Assembly (NCBI RefSeq): GCF_963678975.1 | Contig: NC_089274.1 | Coordinates: forward strand, 33,599,790 to 33,663,789 | From: Dysidea avara | Lineage: Eukaryota; Porifera; Demospongiae; Dictyoceratida; Dysideidae | DNA length: 64,000 bases | Reading direction: 5' to 3' | Part shown: in pieces, positions 12,085 through 23,400 of the stretch | Layout: each line of letters opens with the position of its first letter | Numbering within the stretch: the first letter of the stretch is position 1 | The notes under the pieces: model-generated | Told to the model about the DNA's origin: nothing | The model's database searches: none | The model's input: only the letters and a program-made list of their open reading frames with translations | Made by a program: the position numbers and the translations under genes

Positions 12085-12786
12085 AACTTTTAAGTTGGCT
12101 AAGTAGTGAAAAACATACTGAGAATATTATAGCTGTAACCTTTAAGGTGATGTTTCTTCTTGTGGGGCATGTCATTAGTAGGAGATGATAGTTCACATTT
12201 AGTTATTCAATGGAGTAAACCTAAACTATCATCTCCTACATATCACATATGACAGAGGAATGTGCAGTATGTGCACAGGTGTTACAGATGTATTACACTT
12301 TGTCTTAACCATACATTACATTAGGCTAGGCAAACTTGATTACTAGTTTCTCATCCACAAAAATCAGTTCAGATTTCCATGTGGGTGGGAGGTCATTTTC
12401 ATTACTCATTAGTAAAGAAAATACTCCAAATCAAGCTGTCTGTTATAAAGGTTAACTAAAACCTTTTAAGAACTATTACTTATGTATTAGCTACCACCTT
12501 TTCTGAGGTGCAAGTGACATTTGCTGTGCTGTAAAATGATAACCAGCCTTCCTAACATCAAAATACGTGTGTACGTGATTGATAACAGCAATAATGAAAT
12601 TAGAGGCAGTGGGGTAAAAAGGGATGTGGGTGGGGATGAGAAACAATTAATCAAGTTTTCCCGGCCTTATTATGTTCACAAGGGCATGCTACTAGCTATG
12701 TGCTTCACTGTACTAGCTATAGATGATAATATTGTCAGCCCTTCCTCCCTGATGTAACTACCAAGACATTCAATACTCTCATCTTT
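12085..12786. repeat. duplicated segment, copy 1
   Basis: This matches copy 2 (13178-13915) in order: TAGTGAAAAACATAC, the inverted pair AGGAGATGATAGT/ACTATCATCTCCT, ACAGGTGTTACAGATGTATT, and later TTCCT-CCTGATGTAA-ACATTCA-ACTCTCA. The two differ by many substitutions and by an inserted MITE in copy 2. At 12781 an inverted LINE-type 3' tail begins, with (ATT)n followed by ACACTTTACAGTGACCAGCACTGAGGGTCTG. Confidence 0.75.
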
Positions 12787-13177
12787 TTATTATTATTATT
12801 ATTATTATTATTACTAACACTTTACAGTGACCAGCACTGAGGGTCTGACAGCAACATGTGCTGCAGCCTTAGGATTACCTAACCTAATTTCAAGGACTTA
12901 GACTTATTGACTTGACATATAGTGACTGACTTAATGACTGAAAAGGTGTAACAGAAAAGGGGCCAAAGAAAGGAAAAAAATCCCTCCAACCCCAGGATTC
13001 AAACTGCAGGTCACCCAATGTCTAGTCGGGGCCACACTCAGTCTTCCTCCAGGAGGGATGGATTTTCTTCCTTAAACCTAAGTATTTAAAATCTGGGCCA
13101 GCCACCTACCTTGGTTTATTTCTGGATCAGTGTCTGCATCTCCTACTGGTATATGTGCACAGGTGAAAATTAGTAAA

Positions 13178-13915
13178 ATTTTAAAGTTGGTTAAGTAGTG
13201 AAAAACATACAGGGAATATTATAGCTATAACTTTTAAGGAATGTTTATACCAGCAGGAACATGTGATCAGTAGGAGATGATACTGAGTTCACATTAAGTT
13301 ATTTAATGGAGCAAACCTAAGCTATCATCTCCTAGTGACTCCTACATATCACATACAAAAGAGAGGAATGTACGTGTAGTATGTACACATGCAGGTGTTA
13401 CAGATGTATTGTTTTAACCATTAGTGTTAACTCATGATCAGACATTATCATAGGCGGAAAGGGGGGGACTAGGGCGCTAAAGCCCCCCCCCCCCTCGGTC
13501 CCCCCCCCTCAAAATGATATCACACCGAAATTATCTTTCTTGGAGTGGAGCTGAAAACCGTGATAAAGATCGAGATACTCTAATAGAGCAGTCACTCTAA
13601 TAAAGTAGTCAGTGTGTAGCAAGCTATGTAAGGATTTTTATGTAGTTTATCAGCTAGAAATGGTAGCTGGTGAGGTGGAAAGCTCTTGTGAGTTGGTTGT
13701 GACCTTTTTTTTTCCTTTTTTTTGGTCTCACCTTACCAAACTATAGTGGGTCAGCCCAGCCCCCCCTCATATCAACTACTTCCTCCGCCGCTGGACATTA
13801 TATGTGCATAAGAGCACAGTGCACATGCTACTGTGCATGCGCTTCCCAAACAATAACAGTGTCAGCTCTTCCTGATGTAAATAATAAGACATTCAGGACT
13901 CTCAACTTAAAATCT
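13178..13915. repeat. duplicated segment, copy 2, split by a MITE
   Basis: This is the diverged second copy of 12085-12786, about 1.1 kb downstream. It keeps the inverted pair AGGAGATGATA/TATCATCTCCT around 13275-13332. The alignment breaks where the MITE at 13449-13793 sits and resumes beyond it, so the insertion came after the duplication. Confidence 0.75.
13449..13793. mobile_element. hAT-like MITE, 345 bp, 8-bp target duplication
   Basis: The element runs from CATAGGCGGAAAGGGG to CTTCCTCCGCCGCTG and is flanked by exact GACATTAT at 13441-13448 and 13794-13801. It has homopolymer C runs near one end and carries the CTCTAATAGAGCAGTCAC module at 13575. It is the reverse-oriented relative of 39691-40107, with which it shares TATCTTTCTTGGAGTGG and other long stretches. 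It has no coding capacity. Confidence 0.9.
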
Positions 13916-13931
13916 GGGCTAGGCTGGGTAG

Positions 13932-14482
13932 TAGTCTTGCGTGCCAGACGGTTTGTGTGGGGGCGGCAAATAAACCGTCTGGTCATTGTTGCACACTTTC
14001 CATGAACTCACTGGCCGTGAATGCAATTAGATTACATCACGGCATTGTTTTGGACCAAGGATGATGTAATAATCGTTCCAATCACCTCTGTGAGCAGACT
14101 AAGACGATAATTGTACTGGTATTGTCCTGGTGACGTATTCGAAACATTGCTGAACGTCTTACTCTACAATTCCGCCGTTTCACAAATCCGTAGTGAACCA
14201 TAGCTAATCGTTCTTATACCAACGCTTTTAAGAGCCCTGTACTAGAGAAACAAAGATCCTAAGCCCATGGCGTTGTTAAACTTTCGAAAAAGTAATCTGT
14301 AGCCGAGATTCAGTTCTTTATTACACTAAGAATTTGAATTATTAGTGTTTGTTTCGTCACAGAGTCCGCGAAGCGATCTGATTGGCTCTGCCAACATTCC
14401 GGCAGTGGTCCCGGAATGTGTGCAACAGTGACCAGACGGTTTATTTGCCGCCCCCACACAAACCGTCTGGCACGCGAGACTA
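13932..14482. mobile_element. MULE-like MITE, 551 bp, 9-bp target duplication
   Basis: The termini TAGTCTTGCGTGCCAGACGG and CCGTCTGGCACGCGAGACTA are inverted repeats. The flanks carry exact GCTGGGTAG at 13923-13931 and 14483-14491. A 9-bp duplication fits Mutator-like transposition. Each arm contains a second hairpin in which CCAGACGG and CCGTCTGG enclose a GGGGGCGGCAAATAAA segment. The interior has no coding capacity; open frames at both ends are just the inverted arms. Confidence 0.88.
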
Positions 14483-14542
14483 GCTGGGTAGCCACCCACC
14501 TTCATTTATTTCTGGATCAGTGCCTGGTGATGAATGTTATAG

Positions 14543-14572
14543 GTGACTGCTCTATTAGAGTATCTCGATCTT
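14543..14572. repeat. CTCTATTAGAG module, free-standing
   Basis: GTGACTGCTCTATTAGAGTA followed by TCTCGATCTT has the same extended form as the copies in the two hAT-like MITEs. No inverted-repeat element was recognised around it. Confidence 0.7.
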
Positions 14573-14785
14573 AAGCACCTCCAATGCAGCTAGCTGATCC
14601 CATGCATGCAATGATCCGTGCCCTTGTTGGATAACCTTTTAAGCACAAATCCATGTAGTGATAATACCTGCAATGCTCATTATTCGCGTTCGAGATTGAT
14701 AAATGAGAATAGCTATAGCTAAGTCGGCTGCAGTGTTCCGTCACAAACAACTTATAGCTATGCATCATTGGCTGCATGCGTTAGT

Positions 14786-14992
14786 GGTCCACCCGGACCC
14801 ATTTTGGTCGACCAATATTGGTCTGAGTGGCCAGAAGTGCATGTGGCTAACTAGGTTTGGGCCAGACCAATTTTGGTCAGGTCGGACCAATTTCGGATGC
14901 TAAAAATGGTCCGGGCGGACTAAATTTGGTCGACTGAAAATGGTCCGGCCGTACCGATTTTTGCCCCGGACCAAAATTTTCGTTACAGTTCT
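14786..14992. repeat. block of GGACCA / TGGTCC and TTGGTCGACCAA palindromes
   Basis: Short motifs such as TTGGTCGACCAA, GACCAATTTTGGTC, ATGGTCCGG and CGGACCAAAA are packed through about 200 bp in both orientations. It may be a foldback element made of short palindromes. It cuts the gag remnant that starts at 15334. Confidence 0.6.
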
Positions 14993-15331
14993 GAGAGGTA
15001 AGCGGCCAACGACTGTTTGTCCTGCTGTTTGTACGAATAGAAACGGTAACGTTCTGCCAAGACGAGTTTCTTTACTCCAAACTGTTTGTTGAGCCTTAGT
15101 TCTCAAGTCGTCATACGTCTCTTCCTCTGGACGCTTGGGTGTACAAAGCGTACACAACAGTTTGAAAGTCAGGTCAGATCCAATTAACGTGCAAAACACA
15201 GCTCGCTTCTTGTCTGCGGCATTGTTACCTGTAGCGTAAGAACTGATTGACAACCACTGATCAAAACGACGGCTCCAAGAGTCCCATTCATCACGCTTGG
15301 AATCAAACTTTTCCATCTGACCCGACTCGGC

Positions 15332-15334
<3 letters not shown>
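14993..15334 (-). pseudogene. Ty3/Gypsy gag fragment (second element)
   Basis: From ATG at 15334 the frame reads MAESGQMEKFDSKRDEW, with DSWSRRFDQWL and TYDDLRTKAQQ. This is the N-terminal part of a Gypsy gag (capsid) protein. Towards 15060 the reading shifts frame (RYRFYSYKQQ appears in another frame), and the sequence stops at the palindromic block near 14992. It belongs to the LTR and primer-binding site at 15575-15750. Confidence 0.75.
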
Positions 15335-15336
<2 letters not shown>

Positions 15337-15368
<32 letters not shown>

Positions 15369-15572
15369 AATGTACAAACTCAATCATGAGTATATTCGTA
15401 CATATGTAGTTAGCTACTTATTTACAAATTTATATAATTGTTAAATAAATCAAGAGATGGAGCTTGGATAATATGATAATCTAGTTGGTTCCATAATTTT
15501 ATTGTAAAAGGAAAGAAGGAGTTCATATAAGCATCTACCCGGCCTTGTTGGCAACTGCAGAAATCTTTGATG
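15337..15572 (-). mobile_element. LINE family B 3' fragment inserted in a Gypsy leader
   Basis: This is the reverse complement of the end of the LINE at 23976-24892. Shared parts are the coding end AAAGATTTCTGCAGTTGCC, the 3' UTR with ATGAGTATATTCGTACATA, and a (TA)n tail at 15337-15362. It separates the primer-binding site near 15580 from the gag start at 15334. Confidence 0.88.
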
Positions 15573-15574
15573 TT

Positions 15575-15750
15575 GTTCTCGTCGCCAATATAGTAGGGTT
15601 CGATTAAGAATGATTATCAATGATTACCAATCATGTACAACAGCAAATCATACAAAACTACAACTATAAGCCTAGCAAATTTACAACTGGCCTACGTGTA
15701 CAAAACTCAATAATGAAACACAATACTACACGTGAGCCAGATTAATCATT
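15575..15750 (-). mobile_element. probable LTR end and primer-binding site of the second Gypsy element
   Basis: On the minus strand TGGCGACGAGAAC (15587-15575) follows a stretch ending CCTACTATAT. The first ten bases equal the primer-binding site of the element at 15757-19360, so both probably use the same tRNA primer. The LTR start is not defined, because no second LTR copy is in the window. Confidence 0.55.
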
Positions 15751-15756
15751 ACATTC

Positions 15757-18567
15757 TTAAGACACTACAAATTTTTGTTTTAATTGTTTGCTTTGAACTG
15801 TCTCAGTTAAGTTTGGCTTCAATAAATCTAAGCGGGATCGGAGACGTCTTCCCATGAGTAATTCTGCTGGGGCCACTCCTGTGACAGTGTGTGGTGTTAT
15901 ACGATATTTAAACAAAAACTTGTTCAGTTTCTCTTTAATTGATGTGCCCTGGATCTGTCGTAAACTCTGTTTGAATGTCTGGACTGCCCTCTCCGCTAAG
16001 CCATTAGTTGAAGGATGGTAAGAACAAATGTGTTTGATACCATTTCTCTCCATGCCGGAAGGCCTTGAAGGTTGAGCTAGTAAAGGATGGTCCATTGTCT
16101 GACAATTTTCTGAGGTAATCCATGAATTGTAAAATTATCTTTAAGCTTCAAGATGGTGTTTTCAGATGTGATTGATTGCATTAGCTGAACATCAAGCCAT
16201 TTTGAGTGGGCGTCCACTAGTACTAGGAACATATGACCAAGGAAGGGTCCAGCAAAATCTAAATGTAGTCTACTCCAAGGAAGTGCTGGCCATTCCCAAG
16301 GATGTAGTGGAGCTTTGGCTGGTGATGAACTGGTCTTCTGACAGGTGGGGCATGACTTTGCAAGGTTCTCAATTTCTGTGTCCATCTTAGGCCACCAGAT
16401 ATAAGCTCTTGCAAGTGATTTCATTTTGCTGGCACCAAGGTGAGTGTCATGAAGCTCTTGTAAAACAGATTGTCTGCCCTGTGGTGGAACAACAACTCTG
16501 GTTCCCCATAAAATGCAACCATCAAGCACAGACAGCTCAGTCTTTCGTTTGCTGTAGGGTTGAAATTCCTCATCATGCTGGTTGTTTGGCCACCCTTGTA
16601 GGATGAACTGACGGATTTTTGACAATAATGGATGTGTATCTATCCATCTTCTGATGCTAGCAGCATTGATTGTTGTGGATGAAAGATGTTGTAACAAGTG
16701 AATTAGTTCTGCTGGCTGGCAATCCGCATCTGTAGTCTGAGGTTGTGCATGGTAATCGACTTAGTGCGTCAGTATTTCCAAGGTCTTTGCCTGGCTTGTA
16801 TCGAATGGTAAATGTGTAAGCACTCAAGGTCAATGTCCATCTTGTAATTCTTGAGGAAGCTGTAGGAGAAATTGTCTTTGAACTATTGAACAAGTAGGAC
16901 AAAGGGCGATGATCTGACTCAATTATGAAGTGTCTCCCAAACAAGTAGTTGTGAAACTTCTTGACAGCAAACACCACACCTAGGGCTTCTTTCTCGAGCT
17001 GGCAGTTCTTCTCAGCAGGTGTTAAGGTGCAGGAGGCATAAGCTACAGGACGTTCTTGACCATCATCCATGATGTGTGACAACACAGCACCCAACCCATA
17101 CTGTGAGGCATCACAGGCTAAAACTAATTGTCGTGTACTGTCATAGTGCACGAGTAAGGTATCACCCTGTAGTGCACCCTTGGCTGCTGCATATGCCTTA
17201 TCATGCTGTCTGTTCCACTGCCATTTAGCTCCCTTTTTCAGTAATTGGTAAAGTGGTGCTGATCTTGTAGACAGGTTAGGAAGAAACTTTCCATAATAAT
17301 TGATTATGCCCAAAAATGATCTAAGCTCAGCCACATTGTGAGGTTTTGGGGCTTCCTGAATTGCTTTCACTTTCTCTTGGGTTGGATGTAACCCTTGCTC
17401 ATCAATGACATGGCCCAGATATTCAACTTTGGGTAACAGGAAAGCACACTTTGACTTATTCAACTTCAAACCATTGACGGACATGATGCTTAAAACTTTG
17501 TCTAGGTTTGTCAAATGGTTCTCAGTGGTTGAGCCCGTCACTAACAGATCATCCAAATAAATAGAAACACCTTCACACCCTTGAAATAGGCTTTCCATGC
17601 ACCGTTGAAACACTGCTGGTGCAGAAGCAACACCAAATGGTAGCCTGTTGTATTGAAACAAACCCTTGTGTATGACTAATTCTTTGGACTTGTCATCTAA
17701 CTGTAGTTGTAAATAAGCTTGTGACATATCTAATTTGGTAAAAAAATTTCCACCTGACATAGCAGCAAACAAATCCTCTACCCTTGGCAATGGGTAGGTG
17801 TCAACTTTTGCAGCTTGATTGACTGTGACTCTGTAGTCACCACAAAGCCTGATTGAGCCATCATGCTTCACAACTGGAACAATGGGTGCTGCCCAATTTG
17901 AATGTGTAACTGGTGTGATGATTCCTAAAGCCTCAAGTCTTTCTAGTTCATTCTCCACTTTTTCTTTAAGTGAAAATGGTAGGGTGCGAGCTTTGAAAAA
18001 CTTTGGTTTTGACTGTGGTTCAATCTGGAGGGTAACTTTTCCCCCTTTAAAGGTTCCAAGCCCATCTGAGAACACTTGTTTGTGTTTTTCCAAAAGTTCT
18101 GGTAATCCACTTGGCACCTGCACCTTGTGGACTTCCCCAATAGAGACTTTGAGACTACACAACCAGTCTCTACCCATAAGGTTGGGACCATTCCCAGCAA
18201 CAACATATACCACTAATTGTTTTGTTTGCTCACCATAAGTGACTATGAGTTCAACAGCTCCCAGGACTTCAACAGTTTCTCCTGTGTATGTCTTCAACTG
18301 GACATCTGTTGTTTTCAATGTTGTATGGCTCTTGTTGGCAATGACATCAAATGTTTGCTTATTCAGCAGGGACAAGGAGGCTCCTGTGTCTAGCTCCATC
18401 TGGACTGGTGTCTGGTTTAGTGTCACTGATACCAGGATAGGTTCTTGACCACTGCTTGACAGAGTGAACAGGTCATAAGAGTTATCCAGTGGTGTGGTTT
18501 GCCCAGTGATCTCCTGCACGTCATCAACATAATTTGTGGCCTTTGGCTGTTTGGGTAATTTCTCTTG
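15757..18567 (-). CDS. Ty3/Gypsy pol: protease, reverse transcriptase, RNase H, integrase (two frameshifts)
   Basis: Reading from 18567: aspartic protease (LDTGASLSLLNKQ); reverse transcriptase with KLDMSQAYLQLQL and the catalytic IYLDDLLVTG; RNase H with LVLACDASQYGLGAVLSH and IIESDHRPLSYL; and DALSRLPC before the integrase. The integrase zinc finger (HDTHLGASKMKS, then CPTCQ) and core (HLDFAGPFLGH, GLAERAVQTFKQSL) follow. The frame shifts near 16680 and again near 16085, so integrase is broken; protease to RNase H reads as one open frame. There is no chromodomain or envelope. An in-frame UGA at 18570-18568 separates it from gag. Confidence 0.9.
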
Positions 18568-19338
18568 TCATGCTTTTGTTTTACATGCTTTTGCAATGTG
18601 TCCTACTTTCTTGCATTTGTGGCATTCTGCTTGCTTAAATGGGCAAGTTTGAGGAGGATGTTCCCCTAGGCATCTGTGGCAAGTAGTAGGTTGACGTGAG
18701 TTGCGAGGCTGTACATCCCTTCTAGGGGGCTTGGGACCCTTTCCATGGGATTGATAGTGGACTACTGGAGGCTTCTGTATTTGTTTCATGTCCTTGTCAG
18801 CTGCTTCAACTGCTAGGGATATCTCGAGAGCTTTGTCAAAAGTCAAATTCTTTTCAGCAAGAAGTCTTCTTTGTACAACTTGGTGGTTGATTCCACATAC
18901 CAACCGGTCTCTGAGCATCGTGTTGAGGGTGTCTCCATAATCGCAATACTTTGCAATAGCCCGTAGAGAAGCTACATAGTTAGCCACGGTTTCTCCCTCT
19001 GCTCTCACACGATTGTAAAACTTGTACCTTTGTACAATTGAAGAAGGTGTGGGGTCATAATGCTCTGATAACACCTTGATCAGGTCAGCATACTTGATGC
19101 CTTTTAATGTGTCCTCACCTACCAAACTGCAAATTGTAGCAAATGTAGACTGTCCACAAGCTGATAACAGTATAGCACACTGTTTAGCATCACTTTCAAT
19201 CTCATTAGCCACAAAGTAATAGTTCAACTGGTCAACATAAGATCTCCAGTTTGTAGTGGAAGAGTCAAAAGCTGTCAGAGTCCCATGAGTTGCCATCTTA
19301 TTGACTTCAGTGTGTTGAGAATCTTCAGTATTGTTCAT
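18568..19338 (-). CDS. Ty3/Gypsy gag with CCHC zinc knuckles
   Basis: A 256-residue open frame starts at ATG 19338. The capsid-like part has YFVANEIESDAKQCAILL and FYNRVRAEGETVANYVASLR. It ends with two Cys-rich knuckles, CHRCLGEHPPQTC and CHKCKKVGHIAKAC, typical of RNA-binding nucleocapsid. The stop is UGA, followed in the same frame by CAA and the pol sequence. Confidence 0.92.
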   Translation of the reverse strand: MNNTEDSQHTEVNKMATHGTLTAFDSSTTNWRSYVDQLNYYFVANEIESDAKQCAILLSACGQSTFATICSLVGEDTLKGIKYADLIKVLSEHYDPTPSSIVQRYKFYNRVRAEGETVANYVASLRAIAKYCDYGDTLNTMLRDRLVCGINHQVVQRRLLAEKNLTFDKALEISLAVEAADKDMKQIQKPPVVHYQSHGKGPKPPRRDVQPRNSRQPTTCHRCLGEHPPQTCPFKQAECHKCKKVGHIAKACKTKA

Positions 19339-19700
19339 AAAGTTTAATCCTCGTCGCCAATTATTGTATCTTCTAGCCGGAGCCTAAAGCTAGTTCTAGA
19401 CACGCACGCTTAATAGCTATATACTTTTAATAACTCAACTCAACACATATAGCAACTAACTTACAACACAATCTTACAAGTATAAATAGTGTAGCTACTT
19501 AATGACGTCATACAACCATACAATTACATCAACACTCATTAAGTAATAAGGTCTGTTCATTGTCACGTTACTACAGTTAGCTATTGCAGATAGAAGTGAA
19601 GATTGTGTATCGTAGAACTCTGCTAGCTATGACTAGAGCTATTTAGCTATACTGCTACGTACGTGAAATTTATACGCTACAAGGGAAGATTTGCTATACG
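19339..19700 (-). mobile_element. Gypsy leader, primer-binding site and probable 5' LTR
   Basis: TGGCGACGAGGA (19359-19348, minus strand) follows AGATACAATAAT, as expected where an LTR meets a primer-binding site; gag starts 10 bp after it. The LTR should lie at about 19360-19700. I find no matching copy downstream of pol, where a different LTR end is seen instead. Confidence 0.6.
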
Positions 19701-20984
19701 GCGCGCGTTAATTACAGCAGTTGAACTAACATAGATAATTAACGAAAGTTAATTATTTATGCTGATAGTGGAACCAAAAACCAAAAGTACTCAAAGTGTG
19801 AATTATGTTTGGCTAAAACTATTTTTACACTAGTTGAGAGGGGGACCACTAATGGAAAATTTTATACGCATCTCAAGATTTGATCATTTTGAGGTAGTTT
19901 AGTCAAATTAATCCCTGTAAATTGTAAAATACATATAATTAACATGTAATTGTAGTTATATTAACTACTTTTATGTGATTCAGCTTGCCATTTTTGTCTG
20001 AATCTGGTTTTACAACTATACCATTTAGCTACAACTATAGCCACACTACAACTGGCTTTTTGCCATGCACAACTATAGCCCCTCTTTTTAGCCCATGATT
20101 ATGTTAATGGCTGCATCATCTCTTTTAGCACACACATCAAGACACACGGTAGTGTGTCGTGCGGCCCAAGAAGCCGGCACGCCACACCCGTGAGTATATT
20201 GACAGGAAGAACGAAAATGTCATTTTCACACCTTAGTATCTCAGTGATCACTTATCCGATTGGAACCAAATTTGCTACACAGTTTTCCGCCAGCCAGGGG
20301 AGTCTACAGTCCAAATTTGAAGGAAATCGCTCCAGCCATTTCCGAGATACGAGCTGCCAAAGTTTCGTTTTTTTTCTTTCTTCGTTTTTTTTTCTTCGTC
20401 TTTTCGCACACTTGCAAAAATTGCTATAACAAGCAAACGCGTACTCCGATCGCCATGAAATTTGGCACACAGAAAGGGAGTCCAAAGGCGAATCCTAGCA
20501 TCAAATTTGGTACAAATCCGATGAATGGTTCAGGAGTTATGACCGATTATTCGCGTAAAACAAGATCGATTTGTTGTCACGCCTACAGGGTAAACCGCTT
20601 CATGGAATGAGTTGAAAATTGCTATGTAGATGGAGTAACCATCGTAGGAGTGCCTTTTGGTGGTTTGAAAGGAATCGAGATAAAGACCATGGAGATATGA
20701 CACAAAATCCAACCTGTGTCACAATTACGCGATCGATTTTTATGAATAAAAAGTATTAGTTTTCACGCCTACTAGGCAAACCGCTTAGAGCAATGAGCTG
20801 AAAATCGGTGTATAGCTGGAATAATCTTCATAGAAAGTCCTTGCAGTAGTACAGAAGAATCGGATTACAAACCACTGAGTTATGATTCTAAAGCCAACTC
20901 CGTGTAGCAAATGCGAGATCGAGATACTCTAATAGAACAGTCACCCTAATAGAGCATTCGACTAATTTATTTACTCCATTATAG
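19701..20984. other. no gene recognised; repeat-like sequence
   Basis: The region around 20150-20900 looks like an old mobile element (poly-T tracts; similar phrases such as AAATTTG-TACA near 20266 and 20498; GCCTAC-AGG-AAACCGCTTA-GA at 20580 and 20767, suggesting a roughly 187-bp internal repeat). A CTCTAATAGA module sits at 20915-20960. A segment at 20030-20085 (ACAACTATAGCC) resembles 31100-31165. Confidence 0.45.
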
Positions 20985-21105
20985 AATTTTATTGCATCAC
21001 AAGTTATTCTGTAGCGAGTTCAGCTGCAAACAGTTAATCTTATAGACAGTTCAGCAAGAAGCAAGTCACCATGTGGAGAGTTAAGCAAATATATCACTAT
21101 ATTGG

Positions 21106-21300
21106 CCAACCTTTTGAGTGCAAAGCACAGTCTTTCCTATGGAATAGTGATGAGATGGCTGAGATGTAAATTGAGCTTCTCTTTGTTGAGGTCTGCAATT
21201 ATGTGCATTCGCGGTGCCAGGTCCAGTTTGCGCTGTCCCATTGCTGAGGCACCGATTGCCGTGCAGGTCGCTGAGGCCCATATGTAAGATAATTTGTTTT
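21106..21300 (+). pseudogene. retroelement-like C-terminal fragment with LSFSLLRSA motif
   Basis: The plus-strand frame has IVMRWLRCKLSFSLLRSAIM and CIRGARSS. This resembles MRYTLSFSLLCSVAVCICG at 43399, so both come from one repeat family. I suspect the C-terminal part of a retrotransposon protein but cannot name it. It interrupts the minisatellite. Confidence 0.45.
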
Positions 21301-22544
21301 TGTTTATTATGTACTGTTTTATCTTATGTCATTAATTTATATATATATATATAAAAAAAAACTAAAATGATATACTATAGAGATCAGAACATTACAAGTC
21401 ACACTGAAGAAAGTTCAGCTATAAACAAGTCATGCACCCTGTAGAGAATTCAGCTACAATTAAGTCACTCTCTAGAGAATTCAGCTACACAGAATTCAGC
21501 TACACACAAGTCACTGTGGAGAGAGTTCAGCTACAAACAAATTACCCTGTAGAGAGATCAGCTACAAATAAAACACTTTGCAGAGTGTTCAGCTACAACA
21601 AATCAACCTTTAGAGCGATCAGAAATGAACAAATCAACACAAATCTACCTGTAGAGAGATAAGCTAGAAACAAATCACCCTGTAGAGAGTTCAGCTACAA
21701 AAAATCACCCTGTAGAGACATCAACTAGAAACTAGACACAATATAAGGAGTTCAGCTACAAGCAATCACCGTGTAGAGAGTTCAGCTAAAACAAACCAAC
21801 CTGCAGAGAGATCAGCTACAAACAAATCACCTTATAGACAGTTCAACTACAAACAAATTACCCTGTAGAGAGATCGGCTACAAACAAATCAACCTGCAGA
21901 GAGATCAGCTACACACAAATCAACTTGTAGAGAGATCAGCTACAAACAAATCAACCTGCAGAGAGATCAGCTAGAAACTAGACACAATGTAAGGAGTTCA
22001 GCTACAAGCAAATCACCCTGTAGAGAGTGCAGCTACAAACAAACCAACCTGTAGAACGATCAGCTAGAAACAAATCACCCTGAAGAGAGGTCAGCTACAA
22101 AAAATCACCCTGTAGAGATATCAGCTAGAAACAAATCACCCTGAAGAGAGGTCAGCTACAAAAAATCATCTTGTAGAGAGATCAGCTACAAACAAAACAC
22201 TTTGCAGAGAGTTCAGCTACAAACAAATCAACCTTTAGAGCGATCAGCAACAAACAAATGAACCTGTAGAGAGATCATCTAGAAACAAATCAACCTGCAG
22301 AGAGATCAGCTACAAACAAATCAGCTTGTAGAGAGATCAGTTACACACAAATCAACCTGTAGAGAGATAAGCTAGAAACAAATCACCCTGTAGAGAGTTC
22401 AGCTAAAACAAATCAATCTGCAGAGAGATCAGCTACAAACAAGTCACCTTATAGATAGTTCAGCTACAAACAAATTACCTTGTAGAGAGATCGGCTACAA
22501 ACAAATCACCCTGCAGAGAGATCAGCTACACACAAATCAACTTG

Positions 22545-23400
22545 TATATGGGATGCTCACTATAACCACATTATCTCCAAATCCTATCAGGTACTTGGAC
22601 TTCTAAGAAGATCTTTCTCCCTACAAAATTATGTCCAAGCCAAATTTCGACTATATACCTCTCTTGTTAGATCCCAGTTTTTCTACTGCTCGGTCATCTG
22701 GAAACCCCACCTATTTAAGCACATTCAGCAACTCGAACGTGTTCAGAGGCGTGCAACTATATACATTCTAAATGATTACTCTACTGACTACAAGTCTCGT
22801 CTTATTAATCTCCATATGCTACCCCTGATGTACATTCTTGATGTAAATGATGTGATGTTCTTTCTTAAAAATCTCCACAACCCCCACAATGGATTTGACA
22901 TCAATAATTTCATTAAATTTGCAACTGGTCACACACGTCTAGCTTCTGGAAACAAGCTACTCCAAACAAGATCACCTGACAATTCCACTAGTAACTTTTA
23001 TTTTAACCGGCTTCCTCGCATCTGGAATGCCCTTCCCGTTATCAACTACCAGGACAACCCACTCAAGATAAAGGCCAAACTTTTAGATTATCTGTGGAAT
23101 CATTTCACTGCCAATTTCACCTCCAACAACACCTGCTCTTTTTCATATCTATGTCCATGCTCAAAGTGTTCAAAGATCCCTCACCAACCTAACTTCAACT
23201 CCCTTTAACTGTTAATTTCCCCCCCTTTTAAGTAATCTTAGACTAGTAAGTAAACTTTGTAGCTAATCACTCTACAATTTAGCTTCCGGCCACTGACACA
23301 GGATGTCAGTGGACCATCAGTGTGCTGCCATATGTCCCAATTCTATCATACCAACATCTGCAACTTGTATGTATGTAGGTATATGTACACTGTAAAGTTA

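Noticed and set aside
13923..14495. Frames reading ARRFVWGRQINRLV at both ends
   Set aside because: They are the two inverted arms of the MULE-like MITE read on opposite strands.
17882..18448. Plus-strand frames across the Gypsy pol
   Set aside because: They are antisense shadows of protease and RT coding sequence.
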